A stretch of 64,000 bases of DNA, taken from NCBI RefSeq assembly GCF_963691685.1, contig NZ_OY829290.1, positions 2,728,001 through 2,792,000 on the forward strand, given 5' to 3'. Made by a program: the position numbers and the translations under genes. Positions within the stretch are counted from its first letter, which is position 1. The number at the start of each line of letters is the position of its first letter. The DNA is from Thalassovita sp. GTDB lineage: Bacteria > Pseudomonadota > Alphaproteobacteria > Rhodobacterales > Rhodobacteraceae. Shown here piece after piece: positions 44,889 to 53,470 of this stretch. The notes under the pieces are model-generated. The model did no database searches. It saw nothing but the letters and a program-made list of their open reading frames with translations, and had not been told where the DNA came from.

Positions 44889-47549
44889 ATGGCACAGCCT
44901 GATCCGACCCGCGCCGAGAGCAAAACCGTGAAAACCACCTGCCCCTATTGCGGCGTGGGCTGCGGGGTCCTGGCCACGCTGTTGGACACGCCCACCGGCC
45001 CGCAGGTCACGGTGAAAGGCGATCCGGATCACCCCGCCAACAAAGGCAGGCTCTGCTCCAAAGGGTCGGCGCTGGCCGAAACCCTGTCACTTGACGGCAG
45101 ATTGCTCCAACCCACGATCAACGGCGCCCAAGCCTCCTGGGACAGCGCCCTGTCTCAGGTCGCCAGCCGTTTCAAACAAACAATCGAAGCCCACGGTCCC
45201 GACAGCGTGGCCTTCTATGTGTCCGGTCAGTTGCTGTCCGAAGACTATTATGTCGCAAACAAGTTAATGAAAGGTTTCATTGGCTCGGCAAACATCGATA
45301 CCAACTCGCGGCTTTGCATGGCCTCTTCGGTTGCCGGTCACAAACGCGCCTTTGGCACCGACACCGTACCGGGGCAATATGAGGATCTGGAACAGGCCGA
45401 TCTGATTGTTTTGGTTGGCTCAAATCTGGCCTGGTGCCATCCTGTTTTATACCAACGCATCGCGGCGGCGAAATCCGCGCGTCCGGCGATGAAGATCATC
45501 AACATTGACCCGCGCCGCACGGCCAGTTCGGATCTGGCGGATCTGCATCTGGCGCTGACACCGGGCAGTGATGTGGCCCTTCTTAACCATCTGCTAACCA
45601 CGATTCACGAAATGGGTGCCGTCGATAGCGCATTTGTGGCACAGCATGTTGATGGGTTTGACGCGGCACTCTCCGCCGCCAGTTCCGGTGATGTGCAGGC
45701 AACGGGGCTGAGTGCGAATGAACTTGCCGAATTCACCCGCGCCTGGATCGGCACCGAAAAAGTTGTGACCATCTATAGTCAGGGGGTGAACCAATCCACC
45801 TCGGGCAGTGATAAGGTGAACGCAATCCTGAACTGTCATCTGGCCACCGGGCGGATCGGTCGGCCGGGTATGGGTCCGTTTTCGGTCACCGGCCAGCCAA
45901 ACGCCATGGGCGGACGTGAGGTTGGCGGACTGGCGAATATGCTGGCCTGCCATCTGGATCTGGAAAATGCGGGCCACCGCGCAACCGTGCGCGATTTCTG
46001 GCAGGCGCCGACCCTGCCCGAAGCGGCGGGGCTGAAAGCCGTCGATATGTTCCGCGCAGTCGGCGACGGGCGGATCAAGGCGCTGTGGGTGATGTGCACC
46101 AACCCCGTCGTCTCAATGCCCGAAGCGGATCGTGTCAAAGACGCCATCGCAAACTGCGATTTCGTAGTTGTCTCGGACATGTATGGTGACACAGATACGG
46201 CAAAGCTGGCCGATATCGTCCTGCCCGCCACGGGCTGGGGCGAAAAGACCGGCACCGTGACCAATTCCGAGCGCTGCATTTCGCGCCAACGTCCCTTCCT
46301 GCCTGCGCCGGGCACCGCGCGCCACGACTGGGATGTCCTGGCGGAGGTCGGCAGGCGCATGGGATGGCAGGCTGAATTTGCCTATGAAAGCCCGGCCGAA
46401 ATCCTACGCGAATACGCCACCCTGTCAGGTTTGGCCGCACAACATGGCAAGGATTTCGACATTTCAGCCCTCAGCGATCTGACTGAGGCCGACTATGACG
46501 CCTTGCCACCGCAGCACTGGCCCCTGACCAAGGCGCGCAGCGGCGGACGGTTCTTTGCCGACGGGCGGTTTTTCACCCCGTCAGGGCGCGCCAACATGCT
46601 GCCGTTGCATCACCGCGCCCCGGCGAAACCCGCTGACGCCACGCATCCCTTCATCCTCAACACAGGACGGATCCGCGACCAATGGCACACGATGAGCCGC
46701 TCTGGCCTGGCACCGCGCCTGAACCAGCATATGGCCGAGCCCTATCTGGAAATTCACCCAAGCGATGCCCGTACATTAGGACTGCAGGCGGCAGATCTGG
46801 CCGAGGTCTCCTCCGCCCATGGTCGCGCCATCCTGCGCGTTTTGCTGAGCGACAAGGTGAAACCCGGCGCTGTCTTTGCACCGATGCATTGGACCGGGCA
46901 GCTATCCTCCGCCGGGCGGATTGACGCCGTGGTTGCAGCAGAGGTTGATCCGGTCTCAGGCCAGCCGGAATCCAAAGCAACACCTGTGGCGATCACAAAA
47001 CTGCCGGCCCGCTGGTATGGCTATGCCGTCAGCCGCCAACACCCCAAGCCTAAGGCCGAGTATTGGGCCCTGGCGCGGCTGGGGGACGGTTGGCAGATGG
47101 AGCTCGCCGATCGCCATACGCCTGCGGATTGGCGGGCTTACGCGCAACAGCTGCTCTGCACCGATGGCTGCAGCCTGCAAACCACTGAGGACCCGGCCAA
47201 AGGCCTGTTCCGGCTGGCCGCCCATCGCGACGGTCTGCTGGAGGCCGCCCTGTTCATCGCCCCCACCCCTGTCGCATTGGCCCGCAGCCATGTCAACACC
47301 CTGCTGGGCACCGAGGCCCCCGCCGCTTTGGCCGGGCGCGCCGGCGCGGATCAGCCGGATCCCGGCGCTACGATCTGCGCCTGTTTCGACGTAGGCATCA
47401 ACACCATCATCAGCGCCATCCAGCAGCAAAACCTGATGTCAGTAGACGCCATCGGCACCGCGCTCAACGCAGGGACGAATTGCGGCTCCTGCCGGCCAGA
47501 ACTGGCGGCGCTGCTTTCTGCGGCAATGCCAAGACAGGCGGCGGAATAA
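44889..47549 (+). CDS. nasA: Assimilatory nitrate reductase catalytic subunit NasA
   Basis: 886 aa. N-terminal [4Fe-4S] ligands C18, C21, C25, C56; Mo-bis-MGD domains with C143 in NSRLCMASS as the likely Mo ligand; NPVVSMPEADR and TNSERCISRQRPFL. The C-terminal 60 residues add a BFD-type [2Fe-2S] (ICACFDVG and NCGSCRPEL). No separate nitrate reductase electron-transfer subunit is seen, so NirB may supply electrons. A 178-base gap with no feature separates it from nirD. Confidence 0.95.
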   Translation: MAQPDPTRAESKTVKTTCPYCGVGCGVLATLLDTPTGPQVTVKGDPDHPANKGRLCSKGSALAETLSLDGRLLQPTINGAQASWDSALSQVASRFKQTIEAHGPDSVAFYVSGQLLSEDYYVANKLMKGFIGSANIDTNSRLCMASSVAGHKRAFGTDTVPGQYEDLEQADLIVLVGSNLAWCHPVLYQRIAAAKSARPAMKIINIDPRRTASSDLADLHLALTPGSDVALLNHLLTTIHEMGAVDSAFVAQHVDGFDAALSAASSGDVQATGLSANELAEFTRAWIGTEKVVTIYSQGVNQSTSGSDKVNAILNCHLATGRIGRPGMGPFSVTGQPNAMGGREVGGLANMLACHLDLENAGHRATVRDFWQAPTLPEAAGLKAVDMFRAVGDGRIKALWVMCTNPVVSMPEADRVKDAIANCDFVVVSDMYGDTDTAKLADIVLPATGWGEKTGTVTNSERCISRQRPFLPAPGTARHDWDVLAEVGRRMGWQAEFAYESPAEILREYATLSGLAAQHGKDFDISALSDLTEADYDALPPQHWPLTKARSGGRFFADGRFFTPSGRANMLPLHHRAPAKPADATHPFILNTGRIRDQWHTMSRSGLAPRLNQHMAEPYLEIHPSDARTLGLQAADLAEVSSAHGRAILRVLLSDKVKPGAVFAPMHWTGQLSSAGRIDAVVAAEVDPVSGQPESKATPVAITKLPARWYGYAVSRQHPKPKAEYWALARLGDGWQMELADRHTPADWRAYAQQLLCTDGCSLQTTEDPAKGLFRLAAHRDGLLEAALFIAPTPVALARSHVNTLLGTEAPAALAGRAGADQPDPGATICACFDVGINTIISAIQQQNLMSVDAIGTALNAGTNCGSCRPELAALLSAAMPRQAAE

Positions 47550-47684
47550 GGCCGCTTGCCCCTTTGCTTCGCCGCAAAACACCGTTAAACCACGGTGCCA
47601 TTCGACGGGTGGCCTTGCACGGGGCCCCTCCAAGGTGCCAGTTAAGATCCCCGGGTCCGCCCGCAGCCGTTTAGGACGCAGCCG

Positions 47685-49070
47685 ATGAAATTTTTCCCTA
47701 TGTTCTTGCGGATGGCAGACCGCCGTGTGGTGATCGCAGGCGGCGGGGAGCAAGCGGCGCAAAAGGCCCGTTTGGTGCTGAAGACTGACGCGGCCTTGAG
47801 CATTCTGGCCACCGAGCTGGACGATGAACTGCAGGCAATCGTCAACGAAGGACGCGCCGAACATCACACCGGCCCAATTGGCGTGGCACAGTTTTCTGAC
47901 GCGGCCTTGGTTTTCATCGCCACCGGGTGCCCGGGGATGGACGCGGCGCTGCATGCCATCGCCAAAGCCGCCGGCGCCACGGTCAACGTTGTCGACCAGC
48001 CGGACCTTTGCGATGCAACCACCCCCTCAATCGTAGACCGTGATCCGGTCGTGGTGGCCATCGGCACCGAAGGCACAGCGCCCGTGCTGGCGCGCCGGCT
48101 AAAAACCGATCTTGAGGTGATGCTGGACCCGCGCCTAGGCAGTTTCGCCGCATTGGCGGGCCGGCTGCGGGATGCGGTGGCGAAACGGGTGCCACAGTCA
48201 AAACGGCGCAATTTCTGGCGCTGGACCTTCAATGAGGAGCCGTGGCAAGCCCATAAACGGGGTGCGGAACGACAGGCGGCAGATCTGTTGAAACAGGCCA
48301 TCGCAGCTGGCGGGGCGCCGGGATCGTCGGATCTGGGGCAAATCAGCCTTGTTGGCGCGGGCCCCGGGGCGCGGGACCTGCTGACCCTGCGGGCGGTGGA
48401 GCGGTTGCAAGAGGCCGATATCATCTTCTACGACCGGCTGGTTGATCCTGAGGTGCTGGAGCTGGCGCGCCGTGACGCCGAGCGGGTCTATGTCGGCAAG
48501 GTGCTGGGCACCACCCAATGGCCACAACACCGCATCAATGAGGTGGTTCTGCGCGCCGCCCGTCAGGGCCAGCGCGTGGTGCGGCTGAAATCAGGCGATC
48601 CCTCGATTTTCGGCCGCGCGGTGGAGGAATTGGAAACCGCCCGCGCCGCCGGCGTCCCGGTGGAGATTGTGCCCGGTGTGACCGCCGCCTCTGCCGCTGC
48701 AGCCGCCTTGAACCGGCCGCTGACCGCGCGCGGTGAAACCGATCGCGTCACCCTGACGACAGGCACCCTGCGGCCCGGCGACGGTCAGCCCGATTGGGCA
48801 CAGATGGCGCTGCCCGGCTCGCTCCTGGTGCTGTACATGGCGGTGCATAAGGCGGCTGAGGTGCAGGAAAACCTGCTGTCGGGTGGCCTGCCCGGCGACA
48901 CCGAAGTCTCAGTCGTGGCCTCTGCCAGCCATCCACATGAGAAGATCCTTGATTGCGCTCTGGATGAAATGGCCGAATGCATTGCCGCCAAAGGCATTGA
49001 AAACCCGGCCGTGCTGATGATCCGCTGCCCGAAGGATATGGCAACCGGCAGCGCCGCGGGCACGCCCTAA
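47685..49070 (+). CDS. cysG: Sirohaem synthase CysG
   Basis: 461 aa: N-terminal precorrin-2 oxidase/ferrochelatase (FLRMADRRVVIAGGG, ATDDPAL-like region) and C-terminal uroporphyrinogen methyltransferase (ISLVGAGPGARDLLTLRA, RLKSGDPSIFGRAVEE). It makes the sirohaem needed by NirB encoded in the same cluster. Confidence 0.95.
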   Translation: MKFFPMFLRMADRRVVIAGGGEQAAQKARLVLKTDAALSILATELDDELQAIVNEGRAEHHTGPIGVAQFSDAALVFIATGCPGMDAALHAIAKAAGATVNVVDQPDLCDATTPSIVDRDPVVVAIGTEGTAPVLARRLKTDLEVMLDPRLGSFAALAGRLRDAVAKRVPQSKRRNFWRWTFNEEPWQAHKRGAERQAADLLKQAIAAGGAPGSSDLGQISLVGAGPGARDLLTLRAVERLQEADIIFYDRLVDPEVLELARRDAERVYVGKVLGTTQWPQHRINEVVLRAARQGQRVVRLKSGDPSIFGRAVEELETARAAGVPVEIVPGVTAASAAAAALNRPLTARGETDRVTLTTGTLRPGDGQPDWAQMALPGSLLVLYMAVHKAAEVQENLLSGGLPGDTEVSVVASASHPHEKILDCALDEMAECIAAKGIENPAVLMIRCPKDMATGSAAGTP

Positions 49071-49160
49071 GCCACTCAGATCACGCAGATGAGACCACCT
49101 GACCTCTGGCCCTTGGCCCGAGGCTGAGGTAGCTCTTGGCCATCAGATGATGAGGCCGCC

Positions 49161-51332
49161 ATGCAAAATGACATCCCCCTGACCCAAGACGTGGTGCTGA
49201 TCGGTGGCGGCCACACCCACGCGCTGGTGCTGCGCAAATGGGGCATGCGGCCCTTGCCGGGCGTGCGGTTGACCCTGATCAATCCCGGCCCCACGGCGCC
49301 CTATACCGGCATGTTGCCCGGCCACATCGCCGGTCACTACAGCCGGGAGGAGCTGGAGATTGATTTGGTTCGTCTGGCCAGGTTCGCGGGTGCACGTCTG
49401 TTGCTGGGCCGGGCCACAGGCATTGATCCAAAGGCGCGCCAAATCACAGTCGAAGGCCATGGCGTGGTGGACTATGACATCGCCTCAATCGACGTTGGCA
49501 TCACCTCGGATCTACCTGATTTACCGGGATTTTCCGAACACGCTATCGCCGCGAAACCGCTGGATCGCTACGCTGCGCGCTGGCAGCAGTTTCTGGACGC
49601 GGCGCAGGTGGCTGGCCAGGCTGGCCCCGTTGCCGTCATCGGCGGCGGCGTCGCGGGCGTCGAACTGGCGCTGGCCATGGCGCATCGCCTGCGCCACACC
49701 GTAGGCTCGGCGGATGTGACTGTGTTGGAAGCCGCGGAGCAGCTGACCGGCACCAGCCCAGCAACCCGCCGCGCGCTGGAAAAACAACTTGAGGAAAACG
49801 GCGTAACCCTCAGAAAAGGCGTTGAAATTGAGGCAATCACCGCGGACGGACCGCGTCTAAAATCTGGCGAGGTGATCCCGGCCGCCCTGACGGTTGGGGC
49901 CGCGGGTGCCACGCCACACGGCTGGCTGGAAAACACCGGCCTGCCGCTGCACGAGGGGTTCATCAAGGTTGGCCCAACATTGCAGGTTGAGGGGGTCGAC
50001 ACCCTTTTTGCCACCGGCGACTGTGCCCATCTGAGCCATGCGCCAAGGCCCAAGGCCGGGGTCTTTGCCGTCCGGGCCGCGCCCTATCTGCATGGCAACA
50101 TCGAGGCGTTACTTGTCGGCAAAAAACCACGCATTTTCAAACCACAATCGCAATATCTTAAACTGATCTCCCTAGGTCAGAAATCTGCCCTTGCCGAACG
50201 TTGGGGGCGCCCGGTCACAGGTGCAGCCCTGTGGCGTTGGAAGGATCGGATTGACCGCGCCTTTATGGTGAAGTTTCAGGACCTGCCGCAAATGGCCAGC
50301 GCTGCGGCGCCCGCGGTTGCGGCTGCGGGCGTGGCTGATGAACTGGCCAGCGGCAAGCCGATCTGCGCTGGCTGCGGGTCCAAGGTGGGGCCGGCGGCAC
50401 TGTCTGATGCGCTGAGCGCCTTGCGCATGCCCGCCCATCCCGATGTGGTGCAGGGGGCTGGCGATGATGCGGCGATCCTGCAGATGGGTGGCGTGAAGCA
50501 GGTGATCTCAACCGATCATCTGCGCGCCTTCAGCCATGACCCGGCGCTGATGGCGCGGATCGCGGCGGTGCATGCCCTGGGCGACATCTGGTCGATGGGC
50601 GCCCGCCCGCAGGCGGCACTGACCCAGCTGACCCTGCCCCGCATGTCCGACCGTTTGCAGCGGCGCACCCTAAGCGAAATCATGCGCCACGCCGGTGAGG
50701 TCTTTGCTGAGGCTGGCGCGGAAATTGTGGGTGGCCACACCACGCTGGGGGCCGAGTTGACTATTGGCTTCACGGTGACCGGCACCGCAAAAAATCCCAT
50801 CGGGATTGACGGCGCGCGGTCGGGTGATGCGTTGATCCTGACGCGCCCGCTGGGATCGGGCACCCTGCTGGCGGCTGAGATGCAGGGCCAGGCAAAGGGT
50901 CGCGATGTGGCCGCCATGCTGCACCAGATGGCCCAGCCGCAGGGGATCGCCGCAAGGCATCTGTCCAAGGCGCACGCCATGACCGATGTCACCGGCTTTG
51001 GCCTGGCCGGTCACCTGCAAGAGATCTGCGCCGCCTCTGGTCTGGGGGCTGAGATCTGGCTGGAGGCGCTGCCGCTCTACGATGGGGCGGAGGCACTGGC
51101 GGCAGCAGGCGTGACCTCCTCGCTTCATCCCGCCAATCTGGCCCATGCGCCAGTGATCAACGCACGTGGACCGCGGGGCCTGTTGCTGCATGATCCGCAA
51201 ACCGCCGGTGGCCTGCTGGCCGCCGTGGATCAGGGTGAGGCGGATGCCCTGCTCTATGCTTTGGCAGATGAAGGTATCTCAGCCCGGCAGATCGGCACGT
51301 TTTTCCCAGGAACGGAGCTGCGCTGTCGCTAA
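49161..51332 (+). CDS. selD: FAD oxidoreductase fused to selenophosphate synthetase SelD
   Basis: 723 aa. Residues 1-380 form an NDH-2-like pyridine-nucleotide disulfide oxidoreductase domain (VVLIGGGHTH, AVIGGGVAGVELAL, TLFATGDCAH). Residues 400-723 form SelD: C405 and K408 in CAGCGSKVGP match the catalytic Cys and Lys of E. coli SelD, then GDDAAIL, HALGDIWSMGA and TDVTGFGLAGHL. SelD makes selenophosphate from selenide and ATP. The fused domain might reduce selenium species; that is inference. Its stop overlaps the convergent mnmH stop by three bases (CTAA). Confidence 0.94.
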   Translation: MQNDIPLTQDVVLIGGGHTHALVLRKWGMRPLPGVRLTLINPGPTAPYTGMLPGHIAGHYSREELEIDLVRLARFAGARLLLGRATGIDPKARQITVEGHGVVDYDIASIDVGITSDLPDLPGFSEHAIAAKPLDRYAARWQQFLDAAQVAGQAGPVAVIGGGVAGVELALAMAHRLRHTVGSADVTVLEAAEQLTGTSPATRRALEKQLEENGVTLRKGVEIEAITADGPRLKSGEVIPAALTVGAAGATPHGWLENTGLPLHEGFIKVGPTLQVEGVDTLFATGDCAHLSHAPRPKAGVFAVRAAPYLHGNIEALLVGKKPRIFKPQSQYLKLISLGQKSALAERWGRPVTGAALWRWKDRIDRAFMVKFQDLPQMASAAAPAVAAAGVADELASGKPICAGCGSKVGPAALSDALSALRMPAHPDVVQGAGDDAAILQMGGVKQVISTDHLRAFSHDPALMARIAAVHALGDIWSMGARPQAALTQLTLPRMSDRLQRRTLSEIMRHAGEVFAEAGAEIVGGHTTLGAELTIGFTVTGTAKNPIGIDGARSGDALILTRPLGSGTLLAAEMQGQAKGRDVAAMLHQMAQPQGIAARHLSKAHAMTDVTGFGLAGHLQEICAASGLGAEIWLEALPLYDGAEALAAAGVTSSLHPANLAHAPVINARGPRGLLLHDPQTAGGLLAAVDQGEADALLYALADEGISARQIGTFFPGTELRCR

Positions 51333-52381
51333 GGCGCCAGAACGGACAGCACCTCGGTTGCGGCCGCTGTGATGTCGCTTGAGGACAGGCCCGCCAGGGA
51401 CAGAACCGTCAACGGTGCCCCGACGCACCTTGAGGATCGGCGGTAGCTGGGATCGTAATGCACCGCAACCAGATCAGCGGCCAGGGCCTGATGATCGCCA
51501 CCCCGCGCCATCTCCTGCCAGCGCTTCACCAGATCATGGCCGTGAAACGGCGCAAGATGTGACAGCCGGGCGCAGAGCTCCTCCATATCGCCGATCACAT
51601 CGCTGTAAGCCTGCGCCAGATACTGCGCGCGCGCCTGCAGCGGCACCTCCAGCCGGATGTGATCGGCCGACAGCATCGCCTGCCAGACGGAGGGCGGAAT
51701 GCGGATGCGGCCGATCTTGGCGCTTTCCGCCTCAACCAACACCGGCCTGGCGGGATCCATCGCCGCCAGCGCCATAGCCAGACGGCTCTCAAAAGCCTTC
51801 TGGCTGGGCTGACCACCATCGCGCCCCCCAAGCAGGGAGCCGCGGTGATGCGCCATATCCTCCAGATCCAGCACCTGCGCGCCCTGATCGGCCAGTGCAG
51901 CCAGCAGATCGGTCTTGCCAGTGCCTGTGCCCCCGTCAATCAGCACCAGCCGGTGCGGCAAGGGCTGATCATAAAGCATCTGCACCACCAGACGGCGATA
52001 GGATTTATAGCCCCCTTCAATCAGGGACACCCGCCAGCCGATCTGCGCCAGGATTGAGGCAAAGGAGCCTGACCGCTGGCCACCGCGCCAGCAATACACC
52101 AGTGGCCGCCAGCCGCCCGTGCGGTCCGCCAAAGCACCCTCAAGATGCGCCGCAGCATTGCGCGCCACCAAGGCCGCGCCCACTTTGCGTGCCTTAAAGG
52201 GATCCTCCTGCACATAAATCGTGCCGACACGCGCGCGTTCTTCATCCGAAAAGACCGGCAGCGAAATGGCCCCGGGCAGGTGATCCTCGGCATATTCGGC
52301 CGGGGCACGCACATCGATGATGTCATCAAACCCGGCAGCTGCAATTTCTTGCAGCGAAGAAAATGTCACCCGGTTTACCAT
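51329..52381 (-). CDS. mnmH: tRNA 2-selenouridine synthase MnmH (SelU)
   Basis: 350 aa: rhodanese domain with catalytic C97 in VYCWRGGQRSGS, then a P-loop domain GGTGTGKT (150-157). MnmH replaces sulfur by selenium at the wobble 2-thiouridine, using the selenophosphate made by the neighbouring SelD. Tail-to-tail overlap with selD. No selA, selB or tRNA-Sec is seen in the window, so selenium may be used only for tRNA. Confidence 0.93.
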   Translation of the reverse strand: MVNRVTFSSLQEIAAAGFDDIIDVRAPAEYAEDHLPGAISLPVFSDEERARVGTIYVQEDPFKARKVGAALVARNAAAHLEGALADRTGGWRPLVYCWRGGQRSGSFASILAQIGWRVSLIEGGYKSYRRLVVQMLYDQPLPHRLVLIDGGTGTGKTDLLAALADQGAQVLDLEDMAHHRGSLLGGRDGGQPSQKAFESRLAMALAAMDPARPVLVEAESAKIGRIRIPPSVWQAMLSADHIRLEVPLQARAQYLAQAYSDVIGDMEELCARLSHLAPFHGHDLVKRWQEMARGGDHQALAADLVAVHYDPSYRRSSRCVGAPLTVLSLAGLSSSDITAAATEVLSVLAP

Positions 52382-52471
52382 GCTGCGCTCCTGCCAATAG
52401 TGCCTTCTTCATAAGGCGTTAGCCCCTTTAACGCCAGAGGGCGCGCTGCGTTAAGAGGGTGGAAACAAAAC

Positions 52472-52488
52472 CTGAGTGAAAAACTCAG
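52472..52488 (+). promoter_or_regulatory. First TGA-N9-TCA iron-box-like palindrome
   Basis: CTGAGTGAAAAACTCAG, arms CTGAGT/ACTCAG perfect. It fits TGA-N9-TCA, the iron-responsive operator used by RirA in alphaproteobacteria. Centre is 27 bases from that of the second site. Confidence 0.65.
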
Positions 52489-52498
52489 CTTGACCATC

Positions 52499-52515
52499 CT
52501 GAGTAAATTAGTCAG
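52499..52515 (+). promoter_or_regulatory. Second TGA-N9-TCA iron-box-like palindrome
   Basis: CTGAGTAAATTAGTCAG, one mismatch between arms, again TGA-N9-TCA with an AT-rich centre. Lies 68 bases before the ATG at 52584 and probably over or next to the promoter. Confidence 0.68.
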
Positions 52516-52583
52516 AAAGCGGATATGTCTAGCCAACCGCAGGCGCGGTAGCCCGATTCTGCTGCAAAACAGGAAACAACGAT

Positions 52584-52766
52584 ATGAGAAACGCGCAAAT
52601 CTCAGCGGCTGGACGTCGGGTGGCAACACCCTCTTCAACCCGTTCGGAACGACCGCTAGTGCTGTCGTTGCTTTCCGAGACCGGCATTTTTGAAACTGGC
52701 CTTTCCGAGAACTACTCTCTGGAACGCCTCATTGACCGGCTTGATCAACGGGAGACCCTGTCATGA
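52584..52766 (+). CDS. Small protein preceding hemP, 60 aa
   Basis: Soluble 60-aa protein; ETGIFETGLSENYSLERLIDRL is its only structured-looking stretch. AGGA nine bases before the ATG; the stop overlaps the hemP ATG (ATGA), which argues for translational coupling. Family not recognised. Confidence 0.5.
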   Translation: MRNAQISAAGRRVATPSSTRSERPLVLSLLSETGIFETGLSENYSLERLIDRLDQRETLS

Positions 52767-52936
52767 CCACCATGAGACTGAACCAATCCGGCGCATCCGA
52801 AATTGAGCTGCCGTCGCTGCCCACTCACCGCGCCGAGGACCTGACCCAAGGCGGGACACAGGCCCTGATCGTTTTGAACGACCAAGTTTATAGCCTGCGT
52901 ATCACCCGCGCCGGCAAGCTGATCCTGACCAAATGA
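52763..52936 (+). CDS. hemP: Haemin uptake protein HemP
   Basis: 57 aa; too short for many gene finders. The C-terminal ALIVLNDQVYSLRITRAGKL followed by ILTK is the HemP signature (Y.LR.TR.GKLILTK). HemP/HmuP members are induced by iron starvation, and one in Bradyrhizobium is needed to activate haem receptor expression. ATGA overlaps on both sides tie it to its neighbours. Confidence 0.88.
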   Translation: MTTMRLNQSGASEIELPSLPTHRAEDLTQGGTQALIVLNDQVYSLRITRAGKLILTK

Positions 52937-53439
52937 GCCACCACACGCCGCATAACACCCGCCCCAAAGGCGCCGCCCCCGTCGGGGTTCTGAGCGATCT
53001 GGAGCCGGTGCCAATGTCGGCAGTGATGTACCTGCGCCTTTGGTGCGAGGGCCATCGGGACCAATTGCGGCAGGATCTCTTGCCTGCACTTGGTCCTGAG
53101 GCGGCCGCCCGCGCTGGTCAGGAATTTGATCATCTGTGCAGCCTGTGCATCAACCACGGCCGGCGCCGCCTGTGCCGCCATCACTTGCAGTGCAAGTGTC
53201 TGGGGGCGGATGAGAGTTGTTTTGCCAACCTCGTCGAACTGGCCGCTGCGGGCGAAGATGCAGATGCAATGCTGATTGCCACTTTGATGCTGCGCGCCGA
53301 ACAGGTGCCCCTGTCAACCGCATTGGCACAATCCGTCGGCACAGCGCTGTCGCGCGCCAGATCAAGCGAAGATTTTGGGACTGAGGCACTGGAGCCGCGC
53401 ACCGGCCACCTCTACCCGAGCCCGCAAGTTTCACAATAA
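52933..53439 (+). CDS. Cys-rich protein between hemP and irpA, 168 aa
   Basis: Soluble, no signal peptide. Contains a cysteine cluster C-x2-C-x8-C-x5-C-x-C-x6-C (CSLC ... CRHHLQCKC ... SC) with nearby His, likely to bind zinc or iron. The rest is helical. ATG overlaps the hemP stop (ATGA) and the irpA gene follows 31 bases later, so it belongs to the iron operon. I cannot name a family. Confidence 0.75.
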   Translation: MSHHTPHNTRPKGAAPVGVLSDLEPVPMSAVMYLRLWCEGHRDQLRQDLLPALGPEAAARAGQEFDHLCSLCINHGRRRLCRHHLQCKCLGADESCFANLVELAAAGEDADAMLIATLMLRAEQVPLSTALAQSVGTALSRARSSEDFGTEALEPRTGHLYPSPQVSQ

Positions 53440-53470
53440 TTGTCATTAAATCAACTGAGGACAGTCTGAC

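Noticed and set aside
49161..51332. Possible selenocysteine codon in the SelD fusion
   Set aside because: The catalytic position is Cys (C405), no in-frame TGA occurs, and no selA/selB/selC is seen in the window.
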